A stretch of 64,000 nt of DNA. Source: Burkholderiaceae bacterium (lineage in GTDB: Bacteria; Pseudomonadota; Gammaproteobacteria; Burkholderiales; Burkholderiaceae). The DNA lies in the NCBI GenBank assembly GCA_021166835.1, contig JAJPEN010000037.1, forward strand, positions 1 to 64,000. The letters run 5' to 3'. A program made the translations under genes and the position numbers. Below are positions 28,781 to 39,358 of this stretch, piece after piece (the first letter of the stretch is position 1; every line of letters starts with the position of its first letter). The notes under the pieces were generated by a model. It worked only from the letters and a program-made list of their open reading frames with translations. It was not told where the DNA came from and ran no database searches.

Positions 28781-29557
28781 TCACAGATGCGACCTGGTGC
28801 GGCGAGATTCGGCTGTGCCGGGCGACTCGACGTGCGAGATGCTGATGTCGAGCAGCGACTCGCTCGAGATCAGCGCATCGAGCACCATCGCCTTCGACGA
28901 CGAGAGCTCCTCGCGCACCATCCGCTCGGCAGCGTCGGCGTCGCCGCGCGCCAGCGCGTCGATCAGCGCCTGGTGCTCCTGCTGCATCTCCCGGCTGCGA
29001 TCGCGACGCGAAAGGCCGAAATGGAACAGCCGCTCCATCTCGGCGAGCACCTGCGCGACCATCGCCACGAGGCGATCGTTGCCCGAGGCCGACGCGACCA
29101 TGATGTGGAACTCACTGTTTGCGTGCAGGAACGCCGCCTCGCTCGTACGATCACCGGGGCGGTATCCGGCGGTGCCGATGCGGTCGAGGCGGCGCAGCCC
29201 GGCTTCGTCGACGCGTCCCGCGGCGAGCCGCACGGCGCCCGACTCGATGATCGCGCGCACCTGGAAGAGATCGTTCACGTCGCGCAGCGTGATCGGCTTG
29301 ACGACGTAGCCGCGGCGCGGCAGCGGACGCAGCAGCCCGATCATCGACAATCGCTCGAGCGCCACGCGCGTGGCCGCGCGACGCAAGCTGAAGCGCGTAG
29401 CGAGATCGGACTCCGAGACCAGCGCCCCGGGAACGATCTCGCAGCGCAGGATGGCCTGGCGCAGCGCCTCGAAGGCATCGTCGCTCTGGCGGCGCGGCCG
29501 CGCCCGTTCCGGTTCTTGCGGTGCAGGCAGGATCGACGTTGTTTTGGCGGTTTGCAT
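28781..29557 (-). CDS. GntR-family regulator with FCD ligand domain
   Basis: A 258-residue regulator. The winged helix covers about residues 25-95 (EALRQAILRCEIVPGALVSE, LATRFSLRRAATRVALERLS, LLRPLPRRGYVVKPI). The rest is an all-helical FCD domain with the conserved acid and His residues (LFQVRAIIESGAVRLA, ANSEFHIMVASASGNDRLV, EHQALIDALARGDADAAER). FCD regulators usually sense a metabolite of the operon they repress. It is the first gene of the minus-strand catabolic run and is divergent from the DUF2817 gene, so it probably controls both directions. Confidence 0.9.
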   Translation of the reverse strand: MQTAKTTSILPAPQEPERARPRRQSDDAFEALRQAILRCEIVPGALVSESDLATRFSLRRAATRVALERLSMIGLLRPLPRRGYVVKPITLRDVNDLFQVRAIIESGAVRLAAGRVDEAGLRRLDRIGTAGYRPGDRTSEAAFLHANSEFHIMVASASGNDRLVAMVAQVLAEMERLFHFGLSRRDRSREMQQEHQALIDALARGDADAAERMVREELSSSKAMVLDALISSESLLDISISHVESPGTAESRRTRSHL

Positions 29558-29580
29558 GGCACCGGAGACATGCTAGATTG

Positions 29581-29590
29581 GGTTAAAACC
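29581..29590. promoter_or_regulatory. Short palindromic site in the GntR/DUF2817 divergent promoter
   Basis: GGTTAAAACC has inverted arms GGTT/AACC around AA, in the AT-richest part of the 89-base divergent region. GntR/FCD proteins bind short inverted repeats like this one. Both operons would be reached from here. The evidence is symmetry and position only. Confidence 0.35.
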
Positions 29591-29646
29591 TGCCGCAATC
29601 GGGCAACTCGCCCGACGCAAAGAAGAGATTACAGCGGAGATTTAAC

Positions 29647-30774
29647 ATGTCAAGCGGTGCTCACCGAAATCGGACCGCGAACCTCGACTGCTATGCAGCC
29701 AGCTACGCCGCCGCGCGCGCGAAGCTGCAACTGGCCGCGGCCGAGGCCGGCGCCGTCGTCACCAGCCACGTGCATCCGGAAGCCACCGGACCCGACGGCG
29801 GCAGCCTCGCGATCGAAGTCGCGAGTTTCGGGCCGCGCACGGCCACGCGCGCACTGCTCGTCATCTCCGGCACGCACGGCGGCGAAGGCCACGCCGGTTC
29901 CGCCGCACAGGTGGCGCTGATCCGTACCGGCGCGCTCGGCGAACTGCCTGCCGACACGCGCGTCGTACTCGTCCACGCGCTCAACCCCTACGGCTTCGCG
30001 CACGGCACGCGCACCACCGAACACAACGTCGATCTGAACCGCAACTTCGTCGACTTCTCCGGCCGGCTGCCGGCGAACCCGGCGTACCTCGAGCTGCACG
30101 ACGTCCTCTGCCCGCGTCACTGGACCCCCGAAATACGGGCGCAGACCGACAGCGCCATCGAAGACTGGATCGCGCAGAATGGGCAGAAGGCCTGGCTCGA
30201 CTCGAGCATGAAAGGTCAGTTCGACGACCCCACCGGGCTGAACTACGGCGGCCGCGCGCCCGAATGGTCGCACCTCACGCTACGGCGGATCGTGGCCGAC
30301 GAGTTGCCCGCCGTGCAGCGCCTCGCCTTCATCGACTGGCACACCGGCCTCGGCCAGCCGGGCGAGCCGTTCTTCCTGTGTTTCAACGACCGCGGCGGCC
30401 CCGACTGGAACCGCGCCTGCCATTGGTGGGGGCGCGAGCGCGTCGAGAACGAGGTGGGCTTCGAGGGCGGCCAGCGCCCGCCGTACAACGGCCTCGTCTT
30501 CTACGGCGTGCGAGACATGGTCGCGCCAGCGCAGATCACCGGCGGCGTCATCGAATTCGGCACCGGCCCGATCAAGGCTACGTTCGACCAACTGCGCGCC
30601 GACCGCTGGCTGCGCTTCGGCGACGTTCCCGACGACCCCGAACGGATCACGCGCATGCGCGCCGAGATCCGCGAGAGCTTCACGCCGACCGATCCCGAAT
30701 GGCGAAGCCGCGTCGTCGACCACGCGCGCAGCATCCAGTTGCAGGCGCTCGAAGGCCTCGGGCGCTGGAGCTGA
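29647..30774 (+). CDS. DUF2817 family M14-like zinc hydrolase
   Basis: A 375-residue protein of the DUF2817 family, related to M14 carboxypeptidases. LLVISGTHGGEGHAGSAAQV gives the HxxE zinc pair, NVDLNRNFVDFSG the substrate-binding Asn-Arg motif, LAFIDWHTGLGQPGEPFFLC the third zinc His, and GGVIEFGTGP the likely catalytic Glu. No signal peptide is visible, so it is cytoplasmic. It may cleave an amide or peptide-like bond. It is divergent from the GntR-led operon and precedes a VOC protein, which suggests it releases an acid that the ligase then activates; this is inference. Confidence 0.8.
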   Translation: MSSGAHRNRTANLDCYAASYAAARAKLQLAAAEAGAVVTSHVHPEATGPDGGSLAIEVASFGPRTATRALLVISGTHGGEGHAGSAAQVALIRTGALGELPADTRVVLVHALNPYGFAHGTRTTEHNVDLNRNFVDFSGRLPANPAYLELHDVLCPRHWTPEIRAQTDSAIEDWIAQNGQKAWLDSSMKGQFDDPTGLNYGGRAPEWSHLTLRRIVADELPAVQRLAFIDWHTGLGQPGEPFFLCFNDRGGPDWNRACHWWGRERVENEVGFEGGQRPPYNGLVFYGVRDMVAPAQITGGVIEFGTGPIKATFDQLRADRWLRFGDVPDDPERITRMRAEIRESFTPTDPEWRSRVVDHARSIQLQALEGLGRWS

Positions 30775-30801
30775 AGCGCAGATACCGGAGGGAACATCGG
30801 C

Positions 30802-31434
30802 ATGAAAGCCTACGATCACTTCATCTATGGCGGGCGCGAACTCGACGCAATGCGCGCCGACTTCACCGCGCTCACCGGTGTCGAGCCGACGCTCGGCGGT
30901 CGCCACCCGGGCCTCGGAACGCACAACGCGCTGGCCTCGCTCGGTGACACCGTCTATTTCGAGCTGCTCGCCGTCGACCCGCAACAGACTCTCGACGGCA
31001 ACATGGGTGCGCGGCTGCAGCAGTTCACCGCGCCACGGCTCTTTGCCTACATGCTGAAGGCGACCGGCGGCGAGATGGAAGCGGCGCAGACGGTGCTTGC
31101 CGACCACGGCATCGAAGCGGATCTCTTCGATGCGTCGCGTACCACGCCCGACGGAAGAGTGCTGCGCTGGCGGCTGCTCGTGCCGCACGACAATGCGTTC
31201 GGCGATTTCGTGCCGAAGCTCATCGACTGGCAGAACACCCCGCATCCGGCGGCGAACAACGCGCTCGGCTGTCGCTTCGAGTCGTTTGAAATGGGGCATC
31301 CGCGTGCGGCGGAGCTCAACGCGCTGCTGAAGGAACTCGATGCGCCGCATGAGGTGCTGCGAGCGGATCGGGCGTACATGCAGCTGAGAATCGGGACTCC
31401 ACGCGGCGGGACCGTGCTGACGAGCAGGGAGTAA
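30802..31434 (+). CDS. Glyoxalase-like (VOC superfamily) protein
   Basis: A 210-residue protein of the Glyoxalase_3-like VOC group. The first beta-alpha module begins KAYDHFIYGGRELDAMRADF with a metal His in YDHF, then GGRHPGLGTHNALASLGDTV and YFELLAVDPQQ (Glu ligand). The second module is shorter (GCRFESFEMGHPRAAELNAL). It lies 27 bases after the DUF2817 gene and is co-transcribed with it. VOC members include isomerases, dioxygenases and lyases; none can be chosen here. Confidence 0.78.
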   Translation: MKAYDHFIYGGRELDAMRADFTALTGVEPTLGGRHPGLGTHNALASLGDTVYFELLAVDPQQTLDGNMGARLQQFTAPRLFAYMLKATGGEMEAAQTVLADHGIEADLFDASRTTPDGRVLRWRLLVPHDNAFGDFVPKLIDWQNTPHPAANNALGCRFESFEMGHPRAAELNALLKELDAPHEVLRADRAYMQLRIGTPRGGTVLTSRE

Positions 31435-31509
31435 GGCGGAGCAGTCGATCGCGGCGGCAGCCGACAATCCCGGCCGGCTCGGCCAAGGGCGTCCGCTGCG
31501 GCCTGCACC

Positions 31510-31515
31510 TATAAT
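31510..31515 (+). promoter_or_regulatory. Promoter -10 candidate for purL
   Basis: A perfect TATAAT lies 60 bases before the purL ATG in otherwise GC-rich DNA. The -35 region about 17 bases upstream (near 31487) matches poorly. The leader of some 50 bases has no obvious riboswitch. This is probably the main purL promoter. Confidence 0.5.
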
Positions 31516-31574
31516 GGGCGGGTCGCTCACGCCTTCGCAGCGCGAAGTTCGCTGCGGGCCCTCCGCCCACCCCG

Positions 31575-34500
31575 ATGTCCACCTACCTGACGCTGGCCGG
31601 TGCCCCGGCCCTGTCCGCGTTTCGCCTCGCCCGGCTGCTCGAGCGCCTCGCCGCGATCGACCCGCGCGCTGGCGCCGTGCACGCGCGCCACTGCTATTTC
31701 GCGTGGTTCGACGCCGAGCCGACGCCGGACACGCGGGCGCGTCTCGTCGAGCTGCTCGAGGCGCTGCCCGGTGACGCCGCAGGAGCGCAGGTCCCCGGAC
31801 AACTCCTGTGGGTCGTGCCGCGCATCGGCACCGTTTCGCCCTGGGCGAGCAAGGCGACCGACATCGCGCACAGCTGCGGCTTCGACGGCGTGCGCCGCAT
31901 CGAGCGCGGCATCGAATACCGGATCGAGGCGCGCGCCAGGCTCGGCGGGCTGCTGCGCGGCGCCCAGATCGAAGACGACATGCTCGCGCGCCTGGGCGCC
32001 GTCCTGCACGACCGGATGACCGAGAGCCTGCTGCTCGCGCCGCCCGATCCGCGCCAGCTGTTCGCCTCGCTGCCGGGCAAGCCGATGCGGCACGTGCCGG
32101 TGCTCGCGCAGGGGCGCGAGGCACTCGTGCGCGCCGACCGCGAGCTGGGCTTGGCGCTGTCCGACGACGAGATCGACTACCTGCTCGACGCCTTCGTCGC
32201 CGCCGGGCGCGACCCCACCGACGTCGAGCTGATGATGTTCGCGCAGGCGAACTCCGAGCACTGCCGGCACAAGATCTTCAACGCGGGCTGGACGATCGAC
32301 GGCCAGCCGCGCGACGAGACGCTGTTCGGCATGATCCGCAGCACGCATGCGGCGAACCCGCGCGGCACGGTCGTCGCCTACGCCGACAACGCGGCGATCC
32401 TCGAAGGCGGCGCGGCGCGGCGTTTCCATCCCGACGCCACTGCCAACGGTCGCTACGTCCGGGGCGAGCGGCGCACGCACGCGCTGCTGAAAGTCGAGAC
32501 GCACAACCACCCGACGGCGATCTCGCCCTTTCCGGGCGCCTCCACCGGCGCCGGCGGCGAGATCCGCGACGAGGGCGCAACCGGCCGCGGCGCGAAGCCG
32601 AAGTTCGGCCTGATCGGCTTCACCGTCTCGAACCTGCGCATCGACCGCTACGTGCAGCCGTGGGAGGAGGGCGGACCGGGCTCGCCCGATCGCATCGCCT
32701 CGCCGCTGCAGATCATGATCGAGGGGCCGATCGGCGGGGCGTCGTTCAACAACGAATTCGGCCGACCGAACCTGCTCGGCTACTTCCGCACCTACGAGCA
32801 GCCGGTCGAAGGCCGGGTGCGCGGCTATCACAAGCCGATCATGATCGCCGGCGGCGTCGGCGCGATCGACGACGCGCTCACGCACAAGCTCGACCTGCCG
32901 CCCGGCACGCTGCTCGTGCAGCTCGGCGGCCCCGGCATGCGCATCGGGCTGGGGGGCGGCGCGGCGTCGAGCATGGGCGCCGGGACGAACACCGCCGAGC
33001 TGGACTTCGACTCGGTGCAGCGCGGCAATCCCGAGATGCAGCGCCGCGCGCAGGAAGTGCTCGATCGCTGCTGGGAGCTGTACGAGCGCAATCCGATCCT
33101 GTCGCTGCACGACGTCGGCGCGGGCGGGCTGTCGAATGCGTTTCCCGAACTGGTCTACGGCGCGGGGCGCGGCGCGCGCTTCGACCTGCGCAAGGTGCCG
33201 CTCGAGGAATCGGGCCTGTCGCCGGCCGAGATCTGGTCGAACGAATCGCAGGAGCGCTACGTGCTCGCGATCGCGCCCGATTCGCTCGCGCTCTTCGATC
33301 ACCTGTGCCGGCGCGAGCGCTGCCCCTACGCGGTCGTCGGCACCGTTTCCGACGATCGGCAGCTCGTCGTCGAGGCGGCCGCCGACCGCGCGCAGCGCGA
33401 GGCGGGTGCCGCCGAACTCGCGGTCGACATGCCGATCGACGTGCTGCTCGGCAAGCCGCCGCGCATGCACCGGGACGCGCGGCGCCGCGCGCGCTCGCTC
33501 GCGCCGCTCGATCTCGCCGGAATCGCGCTGGAAGACGCGATCGAGCGCGTGCTGCGCGTGCCCTCGGTCGCGAGCAAGGCCTTTCTCGTGACGATCGGCG
33601 ACCGCAGCGTGGGCGGACTGTGCTCGCGCGATCCGATGGTCGGCCCGTGGCAGGTGCCGGTCGCCGACTGCGCGGTCGGCCTGGTCGATTACGACGGCTA
33701 CCGCGGGGAGGCGCTGGCGATGGGCGAGCGCACGCCGCTGGCCGTCATCGATCCGCGCGCCGCGTCGCGCATCGCCGTCGCCGAAACGGTGACGAATCTC
33801 GCGGCGGCGCCGATCGGGTCGCTCGAACAGGTGAAGCTGTCGGCGAACTGGATGGCTGCCTGCGGCGACCCGGCCGAAGATGCCGACCTGTTCGATGCGG
33901 TCGAGGCCTGCGCGTCGCTGTGCCGTGAACTGGGGTTGGCGATCCCGGTCGGAAAGGATTCGCTGTCGATGCGCACGCGCTGGCAGGGCGGCGGCTCGTC
34001 GACGGACGGCGCCGGCGGGGCGGGCGCGAGCGGGGCTGCGCCGGGTCCGCGCGAAGTGCTCGAGGTGCTCGCGCCGGTCTCGCTCGTCGTCACCGGCTGC
34101 GCGCCGGTGAGCGACGCCCGGCGCGTGCTCACGCCGCAGCTCGCGCGCGACGTCGATTCGGTGCTGATCCTCGTCGACCTCGGCGCGGGCCGCAAGCGCA
34201 TGGGCGCCTCGGCGCTCGCGCAGGCCTGGGGCCAGGTCGGCCATGAGGCGCCCGACCTCGACGATCCGCAGCGCCTCGTGCGCTTCTTCGCCGCGATCCA
34301 GCAGCTGAATGCCGACGGGCAACTGCTCGCCTACCACGATGTCTCCGACGGCGGGCTCTTCGCGACGGTCTGCGAAATGGCCTTCGCCGGGCATTGCGGC
34401 GTCGGGCTGAACGTCGACCTGCTGACGATCGACCAGCACGTGGCCGACTGGGGCGACTACAAGATCCGGCCCGAGCAGGTCGCCGTGCAGCGCAACGAAC

Positions 34501-35633
34501 GCACGCTGCAGGCGCTGTTCTGCGAGGAGCCCGGCGCCGTGCTGCAGGTGCGCGCCGAGGCGCGCGACGCGGTGCTCGGCGTGCTGCGCGAGCACGGGTT
34601 GTCGACGATGTCGCACGTGATCGGCAAGCCGCAGGCGCACGACACGATCGACATCTGGCGCGACGGCCGCCGCGTGTATCGCCGCTCGCGCGCCACGCTG
34701 CAGCGCATCTGGAGCGAGACGAGCGCGCGCATCGCGTCGCTGCGCGACGACCCCGACTGCGTCATCGAGGAGTTCGAGCGCATCGAGGGCAACGACGATC
34801 CGGGGCTGCACGTGGCGCTGCGCTTCGATCCGGCCGAGGACGTCGCCGCGCCGTACATCGCGCGCGGCGCGCGCCCGCGCATCGCGATCCTGCGCGAGCA
34901 GGGCGTCAACAGCCAGACCGAGATCGCGGCCGCGTTCGACCGCGCCGGCTTCGAGAGCTTCGACGTCCACATGACCGACCTGTTCGCAGGCCGGCACCGG
35001 CTCGACGACTTCCGCGGCCTGGTCGCCTGCGGCGGCTTCTCCTTCGGCGACGTGCTGGGCGCGGGCAGCGGCTGGGCGAAATCGATCCTCTACAACGCGA
35101 AGATGGCCGAACAGTTCACGCTCTTCTTCCAGCGGCCCGACACCTTCACGCTGGGCGTGTGCAACGGCTGCCAGATGCTGTCGCAGCTGAAGTCGATCAT
35201 CCCGGGCGCCGCCGCCTGGCCGCGCTTCGTGCGCAACCGTTCCGAGCAGTACGAGGCGCGCTTCTCGATGGTCGAGGTGCTCGAATCGCCGTCGGTGCTG
35301 TTCGCCGGCATGGCGGGCAGCCGGATGCCGATCGCGGTGGCGCACGGTGAAGGGCGTGCGCAGTTCGCCTCCGACGAGCAGCGCGATCGCGCGCGCGCGT
35401 CGCTGCGCTTCGTCGAGAACGACGGCACGCCGGCCGAGCGCTACCCGGCGAATCCGGGCGGCTCGCCCGGCGGGCTCACCGGCTTCACCAGCGAAGACGG
35501 CCGCGCGACGATCCTGATGCCGCATCCCGAACGTGTCTTCCGCACGATCCAGATGAGCTGGCGCGACCCGTCGCTGGGCGAAGACTCACCGTGGATGCGC
35601 CTGTTCCGCAACGCCCGCGTCTGGGTGGGCTGA
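31575..35633 (+). CDS. purL: Phosphoribosylformylglycinamidine synthase
   Basis: A 1352-residue single-chain FGAM synthase, the fourth step of purine synthesis (FGAR + glutamine + ATP to FGAM). The N-terminal PurS-like region is followed by the linker with [18 protein letters not shown], the ATP-binding core [20 protein letters not shown], and a second half-domain ending near residue 1100. The glutaminase domain has Cys1196 in GVCNGCQ and His1317/Glu1319 in PHPERV. A Gly/Ala-rich stretch (around [17 protein letters not shown], near residue 815) makes it a little longer than usual. It is monocistronic or read with ybiT, which lies 39 bases downstream. Confidence 0.97.
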   Translation: MSTYLTLAGAPALSAFRLARLLERLAAIDPRAGAVHARHCYFAWFDAEPTPDTRARLVELLEALPGDAAGAQVPGQLLWVVPRIGTVSPWASKATDIAHSCGFDGVRRIERGIEYRIEARARLGGLLRGAQIEDDMLARLGAVLHDRMTESLLLAPPDPRQLFASLPGKPMRHVPVLAQGREALVRADRELGLALSDDEIDYLLDAFVAAGRDPTDVELMMFAQANSEHCRHKIFNAGWTIDGQPRDETLFGMIRSTHAANPRGTVVAYADNAAILEGGAARRFHPDATANGRYVRGERRTHALLKVETHNHPTAISPFPGASTGAGGEIRDEGATGRGAKPKFGLIGFTVSNLRIDRYVQPWEEGGPGSPDRIASPLQIMIEGPIGGASFNNEFGRPNLLGYFRTYEQPVEGRVRGYHKPIMIAGGVGAIDDALTHKLDLPPGTLLVQLGGPGMRIGLGGGAASSMGAGTNTAELDFDSVQRGNPEMQRRAQEVLDRCWELYERNPILSLHDVGAGGLSNAFPELVYGAGRGARFDLRKVPLEESGLSPAEIWSNESQERYVLAIAPDSLALFDHLCRRERCPYAVVGTVSDDRQLVVEAAADRAQREAGAAELAVDMPIDVLLGKPPRMHRDARRRARSLAPLDLAGIALEDAIERVLRVPSVASKAFLVTIGDRSVGGLCSRDPMVGPWQVPVADCAVGLVDYDGYRGEALAMGERTPLAVIDPRAASRIAVAETVTNLAAAPIGSLEQVKLSANWMAACGDPAEDADLFDAVEACASLCRELGLAIPVGKDSLSMRTRWQGGGSSTDGAGGAGASGAAPGPREVLEVLAPVSLVVTGCAPVSDARRVLTPQLARDVDSVLILVDLGAGRKRMGASALAQAWGQVGHEAPDLDDPQRLVRFFAAIQQLNADGQLLAYHDVSDGGLFATVCEMAFAGHCGVGLNVDLLTIDQHVADWGDYKIRPEQVAVQRNERTLQALFCEEPGAVLQVRAEARDAVLGVLREHGLSTMSHVIGKPQAHDTIDIWRDGRRVYRRSRATLQRIWSETSARIASLRDDPDCVIEEFERIEGNDDPGLHVALRFDPAEDVAAPYIARGARPRIAILREQGVNSQTEIAAAFDRAGFESFDVHMTDLFAGRHRLDDFRGLVACGGFSFGDVLGAGSGWAKSILYNAKMAEQFTLFFQRPDTFTLGVCNGCQMLSQLKSIIPGAAAWPRFVRNRSEQYEARFSMVEVLESPSVLFAGMAGSRMPIAVAHGEGRAQFASDEQRDRARASLRFVENDGTPAERYPANPGGSPGGLTGFTSEDGRATILMPHPERVFRTIQMSWRDPSLGEDSPWMRLFRNARVWVG

Positions 35634-35672
35634 ACCCCTCTCGCGCCCGCTCGCGCGGGCCGGACACACCGA

Positions 35673-37334
35673 ATGCTTTCCGCAGTCAACATCACGATGC
35701 AGTTCGGGGCCAAGCCCCTGTTCGAGAACGTCAACGTCAAGTTCGCCGACGGCAACCGCTACGGCCTGATCGGCGCCAACGGTTCGGGCAAGTCCACCTT
35801 CATGAAGATCCTCGGCGGCGATCTCGAGCCGTCGAGCGGGCAGGTCGTGCTCGAGCCGAACGTGCGGCTGGGCAAGCTGCGCCAGGACCAGTTCGCGCAC
35901 GAGGACGAGCGCGTGCTCGACGTCGTGCTGATGGGGCACGCCGAGATGTGGGCGGCGATGCGCGAGCGCGACGCGATCTACGAAAACTCCGAGGCGAGCG
36001 AAGACGACTACATGCACGCGGCCGAGCTGGAGGCGAAGTTCGCCGAGTACGGCGGCTACACGGCCGAAGCGCGCGCGGGCGAGCTGCTGCTCGGGCTGGG
36101 CATTCCGGTCGAGCAGCACGCGGGGCCGATGCGCGAGATCGCGCCCGGCGGGCAGCTGCGCGTGCTGCTCGCGCAGGCGCTGTTCTCCGACCCCGACGTG
36201 CTGCTGCTCGACGAGCCGACGAACAACCTCGACATCGACACGATCCGCTGGCTCGAGTCGGTGCTGAACGATCGCGACTCGACGATGGTGATCATCTCGC
36301 ACGATCGCCACTTCCTGAACGCCGTGTGCACGCACATGGCCGACCTCGACTACCGCGAGCTGCGCGTCTACCCGGGCAACTACGACGACTACATGCTCGC
36401 CTCGGCGCAGGCGCGCCAGCGCCTGGTGTCGGCGAACGATCGCGCGAAGGAGCGCATCGCCGATCTGCAGGAGTTCGTGCAGCGCTTCGCGGCGAACAAG
36501 GCGAAGGCGCGCCAGGCCACCTCGCGCCAGAAGCTGATCGCCAAGATCCGCAGCGAGACGGTCGAGGTGAAGCCTTCGTCGCGGCAAAGCCCGTACATCC
36601 GTTTCGAGCAGGTCAAGCCGATGCACCGGCAGGCGCTCGAGGTGGAGAACCTCGGCTACCGCTATCCGGGCGCCGATGCGCCGGTGTTCTCGGGCTTCTC
36701 GACGATCTTCGATGCGGGCGATCGCGTCGCCATCGTCGGCGCCAACGGCGCGGGCAAGACGACGCTGCTGCGCGCGATGCTCGGCGCCGAACGAGGCGGC
36801 GTCGCGCCCGGCGGCGGGCCCGCCCCCGACCGGGGCGGAGGCCTGGCGCCCACCGAGGGCGAGGCGCGCTGGTCGGAGAACGCCGACGTCGGCTACATGG
36901 CGCAGGACGTGCATCCGGATTTCGAATCCGACCGCACGCTCACCGAATGGCTGTCGTACTACACGCAGCCGGGCGACGACGAGCAGACGCTGCGCAGCAT
37001 CCTCGGGCGCATGCTGTTCTCGGGCGACGAGGTGCGCAAGCCCGTGCGCGTGCTTTCGGGCGGCGAGATGCACCGGATGAGCTTCGGGCGCCTGATGCTC
37101 GGCCGGCACAACGTGCTGATGCTCGACGAGCCGACCAACCACCTCGACATGGAGTCGATCGAGTCGCTGCAGTACGCGCTCGAGAAATATCCGGGCACGA
37201 TCTTCGTCGTCTCGCACGATCGCCAGTTCGTCGACGCGGTCGCCACGCGCGTCATCGAGGTGCGCACGGGCGGAGAGATCGTCGACTGGCGCGGCGACTA
37301 CGAGTCGTATCTCGCCAGCCAGGGCATCGAATAG
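35673..37334 (+). CDS. ybiT: ABC-F ATPase (YbiT type)
   Basis: A 553-residue ABC-F protein with two ATPase domains and no membrane helices. Walker A sites are GANGSGKST (34-42) and GANGAGKTT (356-364). The first signature is the YbiT-specific degenerate [16 protein letters not shown], and the second is [16 protein letters not shown]. Walker B segments are [11 protein letters not shown] and [10 protein letters not shown], with the interdomain linker (about 250-320) rich in Arg/Lys. ABC-F proteins act on ribosomes. A Gly/Pro-rich insert of about 20 residues (370-395) follows the second Walker A, where homologues have a short turn. Confidence 0.9.
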   Translation: MLSAVNITMQFGAKPLFENVNVKFADGNRYGLIGANGSGKSTFMKILGGDLEPSSGQVVLEPNVRLGKLRQDQFAHEDERVLDVVLMGHAEMWAAMRERDAIYENSEASEDDYMHAAELEAKFAEYGGYTAEARAGELLLGLGIPVEQHAGPMREIAPGGQLRVLLAQALFSDPDVLLLDEPTNNLDIDTIRWLESVLNDRDSTMVIISHDRHFLNAVCTHMADLDYRELRVYPGNYDDYMLASAQARQRLVSANDRAKERIADLQEFVQRFAANKAKARQATSRQKLIAKIRSETVEVKPSSRQSPYIRFEQVKPMHRQALEVENLGYRYPGADAPVFSGFSTIFDAGDRVAIVGANGAGKTTLLRAMLGAERGGVAPGGGPAPDRGGGLAPTEGEARWSENADVGYMAQDVHPDFESDRTLTEWLSYYTQPGDDEQTLRSILGRMLFSGDEVRKPVRVLSGGEMHRMSFGRLMLGRHNVLMLDEPTNHLDMESIESLQYALEKYPGTIFVVSHDRQFVDAVATRVIEVRTGGEIVDWRGDYESYLASQGIE

Positions 37335-37341
37335 CGACGCC

Positions 37342-38022
37342 GTGGCGCGGATCCTCGTCATCGAAGACGATCCGGTGATCGGCGCCAACGTCTGCGATTT
37401 CCTGCAGCGGCGCGGCCATGCCTGCGACTACGCGGGCGACGGCTACCTGGGTCTCGCGCTCGCGGTGCGGCAGGCGCCCGAACTGGTCGTGCTCGACCTG
37501 AACCTGCCGCGGCTCAGCGGCCTCGAATGGTGCCGGCGTTTCCGCAACGAGCTGCACGAGGATGCGCCGGTGATCATGCTCACGGCGCGCGACGAACTCG
37601 ACGACAAGCTCGCCGGCTTCGATGCCGGGGCCGACGATTACCTCGTCAAGCCCTTCGAGCTTCCGGAACTTGCCGTGCGCGTCGAGGCGCTGCTGCGGCG
37701 CGCGCAGGGGCGCGCGCTCGCCGGCGTCATCGTCGCCGGCCGCATCCGCATCGATCGCGAAGCGCGCAGCGTGCGCGTCGACGATCTCGAGCTGCGCCTG
37801 CCGCCCAAGCCGCTGCGCCTGCTCGAGCTGCTCGCCGAACGGCCCGACAAGGTGTTCTCGCGCGAGACGCTCGAACGCGCGATCTGGGGCGAGGACGCCT
37901 TCCGCGACGAGGCGCTGCGCACGCTCGTCGCCGCGACGCGGCGCGCCTTCGCGCAGGCCGGCAGCACGCTCGATCCGATCGAGACGCTGCACGGACACGG
38001 CTACCGGATACGCACGCAATGA
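37342..38022 (+). CDS. OmpR-family two-component response regulator
   Basis: A 226-residue regulator. The receiver has acidic residues ED at 8-9, phospho-acceptor Asp52 in VVLDLNLPRLSG, Thr in VIMLTARDELDD and Lys in DYLVKPFELPEL. The C-terminal winged helix carries VFSRETLERAIWGEDAFRDE then TLHGHGYRIRTQ. GTG 37342 begins 7 bases after the ybiT stop. The partner kinase gene follows. The pair is QseBC/PmrAB-like in size; its targets may include the sulfatase gene downstream. Confidence 0.9.
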   Translation: MARILVIEDDPVIGANVCDFLQRRGHACDYAGDGYLGLALAVRQAPELVVLDLNLPRLSGLEWCRRFRNELHEDAPVIMLTARDELDDKLAGFDAGADDYLVKPFELPELAVRVEALLRRAQGRALAGVIVAGRIRIDREARSVRVDDLELRLPPKPLRLLELLAERPDKVFSRETLERAIWGEDAFRDEALRTLVAATRRAFAQAGSTLDPIETLHGHGYRIRTQ

Positions 38023-38068
38023 GCCGCCGTGAGACGCACCCCATGAGATGCGCAACGAGGCGCAAGCG

Positions 38069-39340
38069 ATGAACCGGCGCGGCGCAGCGCCCGCGTCGCT
38101 GCGCCGGCGCCTGGCCTGGCTGCTCACCGCGCTCGCGCTCGTCGTCGCCGTCGGGCAGGCGGCGTTCGTCTACTGGAGCGCCGAGCGCTGGGAGGAGCAG
38201 GTGATCGACGCGATCGCGGCCGAGCAGCTGCGCCTGAGCATGGCGCAGTACGCGCTCGACCCGACGCTCGCCGCACCCAATACGCCCGACATGCGGTTCT
38301 ACGTCACCGGACCCGGCGAGGAGGAAGCGCTGCCCGAGTACCTGATGCGCCTGCCGCAGGCCTCCGGCGCCTACGAGATCTTCCCTTCGCCGGGAGTCGA
38401 GTATCACATCGCCGTCGGCGAGCGCGACGGGCGGCGCTTCTACCTCGTCTACGACGTCGCCGAGCACGAGCGGCGCGAGCGCAACGTGGCCGCGATTCTC
38501 GCCGCATCGGTGATCGTGATCGCGCTCGTCGTGCTGGCCGGAAGCGATCGCGTCGCTCGCCGCTTCACCGGCGATCTCGAGCGCCTGGCGCGGGAAGTTC
38601 GAAACGATGGCGGGGCGGCGAGCCCGGCCCCGCTGCTCGGGCTCGCGCGGCACGCCGAGTCGGCCGAGCTGGCGGCCGCGCTCGACGAGCGACGGCGCCG
38701 GCTCGATGCGGCGCTGGCGCGCGAGCGCGCGTTTTCCGCCGCAGCCAGTCACGAGCTGCGAACGCCGCTGATGCAGGCGGTATCGACGCTCGACCTGCTC
38801 GAGGCGGGGCCGCTCGACGTGCAGCAGCGCGGGCGTGCCGCCCAGCTGCGCGCGAGCCTCGCCGAGATCACGCGGCTGACCACGGGCCTGCTGCGAGCGG
38901 CGCGCGGAAACGCCTCGGGCGCGGGTTCCTCGACCGACGTGGCATCGCTGGTCGACGACGTGTTCGCGCATCTGGACGCGGAGGCCCGCGCGCGCTCGAT
39001 CGCGCTGCGCGCGTCGGCCGCTTCCGGCGCATCGGTGCGCGCCGACCGCGACGTGCTGTGGATCGTGCTGGTGAACCTCGTGCGCAACGCCATCCGGCAC
39101 AGCGGCGGAACGCAGGTCGACGTGCGGCTCGACGCGTCGGCGCTCGTCGTCTCGGACGACGGGCGCGGTTTCGACGCGACGAGCGAGCCGGCGCAGCGCC
39201 GGCGGGTCGGCGAGGCCGAGTCCTCGTCGATCGGACTGGGATTGAGCATCGTCGAGCGCATCTGCGAAGGCGCGGGATGGACGATTGCGATCGACAGCGA
39301 TCCTGGCCGCGGAACCCGGGTGGCGGTGGGCTTCGCCTGA
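38069..39340 (+). CDS. Two-component sensor histidine kinase
   Basis: A 423-residue membrane kinase. A first membrane segment at about residues 13-36 and a second at about 145-165 frame a periplasmic sensor of roughly 110 residues. The dimerisation helix has AASHELRTPLMQAVSTLDLL (His228), the N box is LVNLVRNAIRHSGG, and G boxes are VSDDGRGFD and GLGLSIVERICEG. ATG 38069 is preferred over 38048, since it gives a basic N-terminus (MNRRGAAPASLRRR). It follows the response regulator by 46 bases. Confidence 0.88.
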   Translation: MNRRGAAPASLRRRLAWLLTALALVVAVGQAAFVYWSAERWEEQVIDAIAAEQLRLSMAQYALDPTLAAPNTPDMRFYVTGPGEEEALPEYLMRLPQASGAYEIFPSPGVEYHIAVGERDGRRFYLVYDVAEHERRERNVAAILAASVIVIALVVLAGSDRVARRFTGDLERLAREVRNDGGAASPAPLLGLARHAESAELAAALDERRRRLDAALARERAFSAAASHELRTPLMQAVSTLDLLEAGPLDVQQRGRAAQLRASLAEITRLTTGLLRAARGNASGAGSSTDVASLVDDVFAHLDAEARARSIALRASAASGASVRADRDVLWIVLVNLVRNAIRHSGGTQVDVRLDASALVVSDDGRGFDATSEPAQRRRVGEAESSSIGLGLSIVERICEGAGWTIAIDSDPGRGTRVAVGFA

Positions 39341-39358
39341 AGCTGCGGGCGCGCCCGA

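Noticed and set aside
31527..35525. Very long minus-strand open frame (over 1300 codons) opposite purL
   Set aside because: It is antisense to a complete, well-conserved purL. The product is low-complexity, rich in Arg, Ala, His and Asp without family motifs; such shadows are common in GC-rich genes because their third positions avoid stops.
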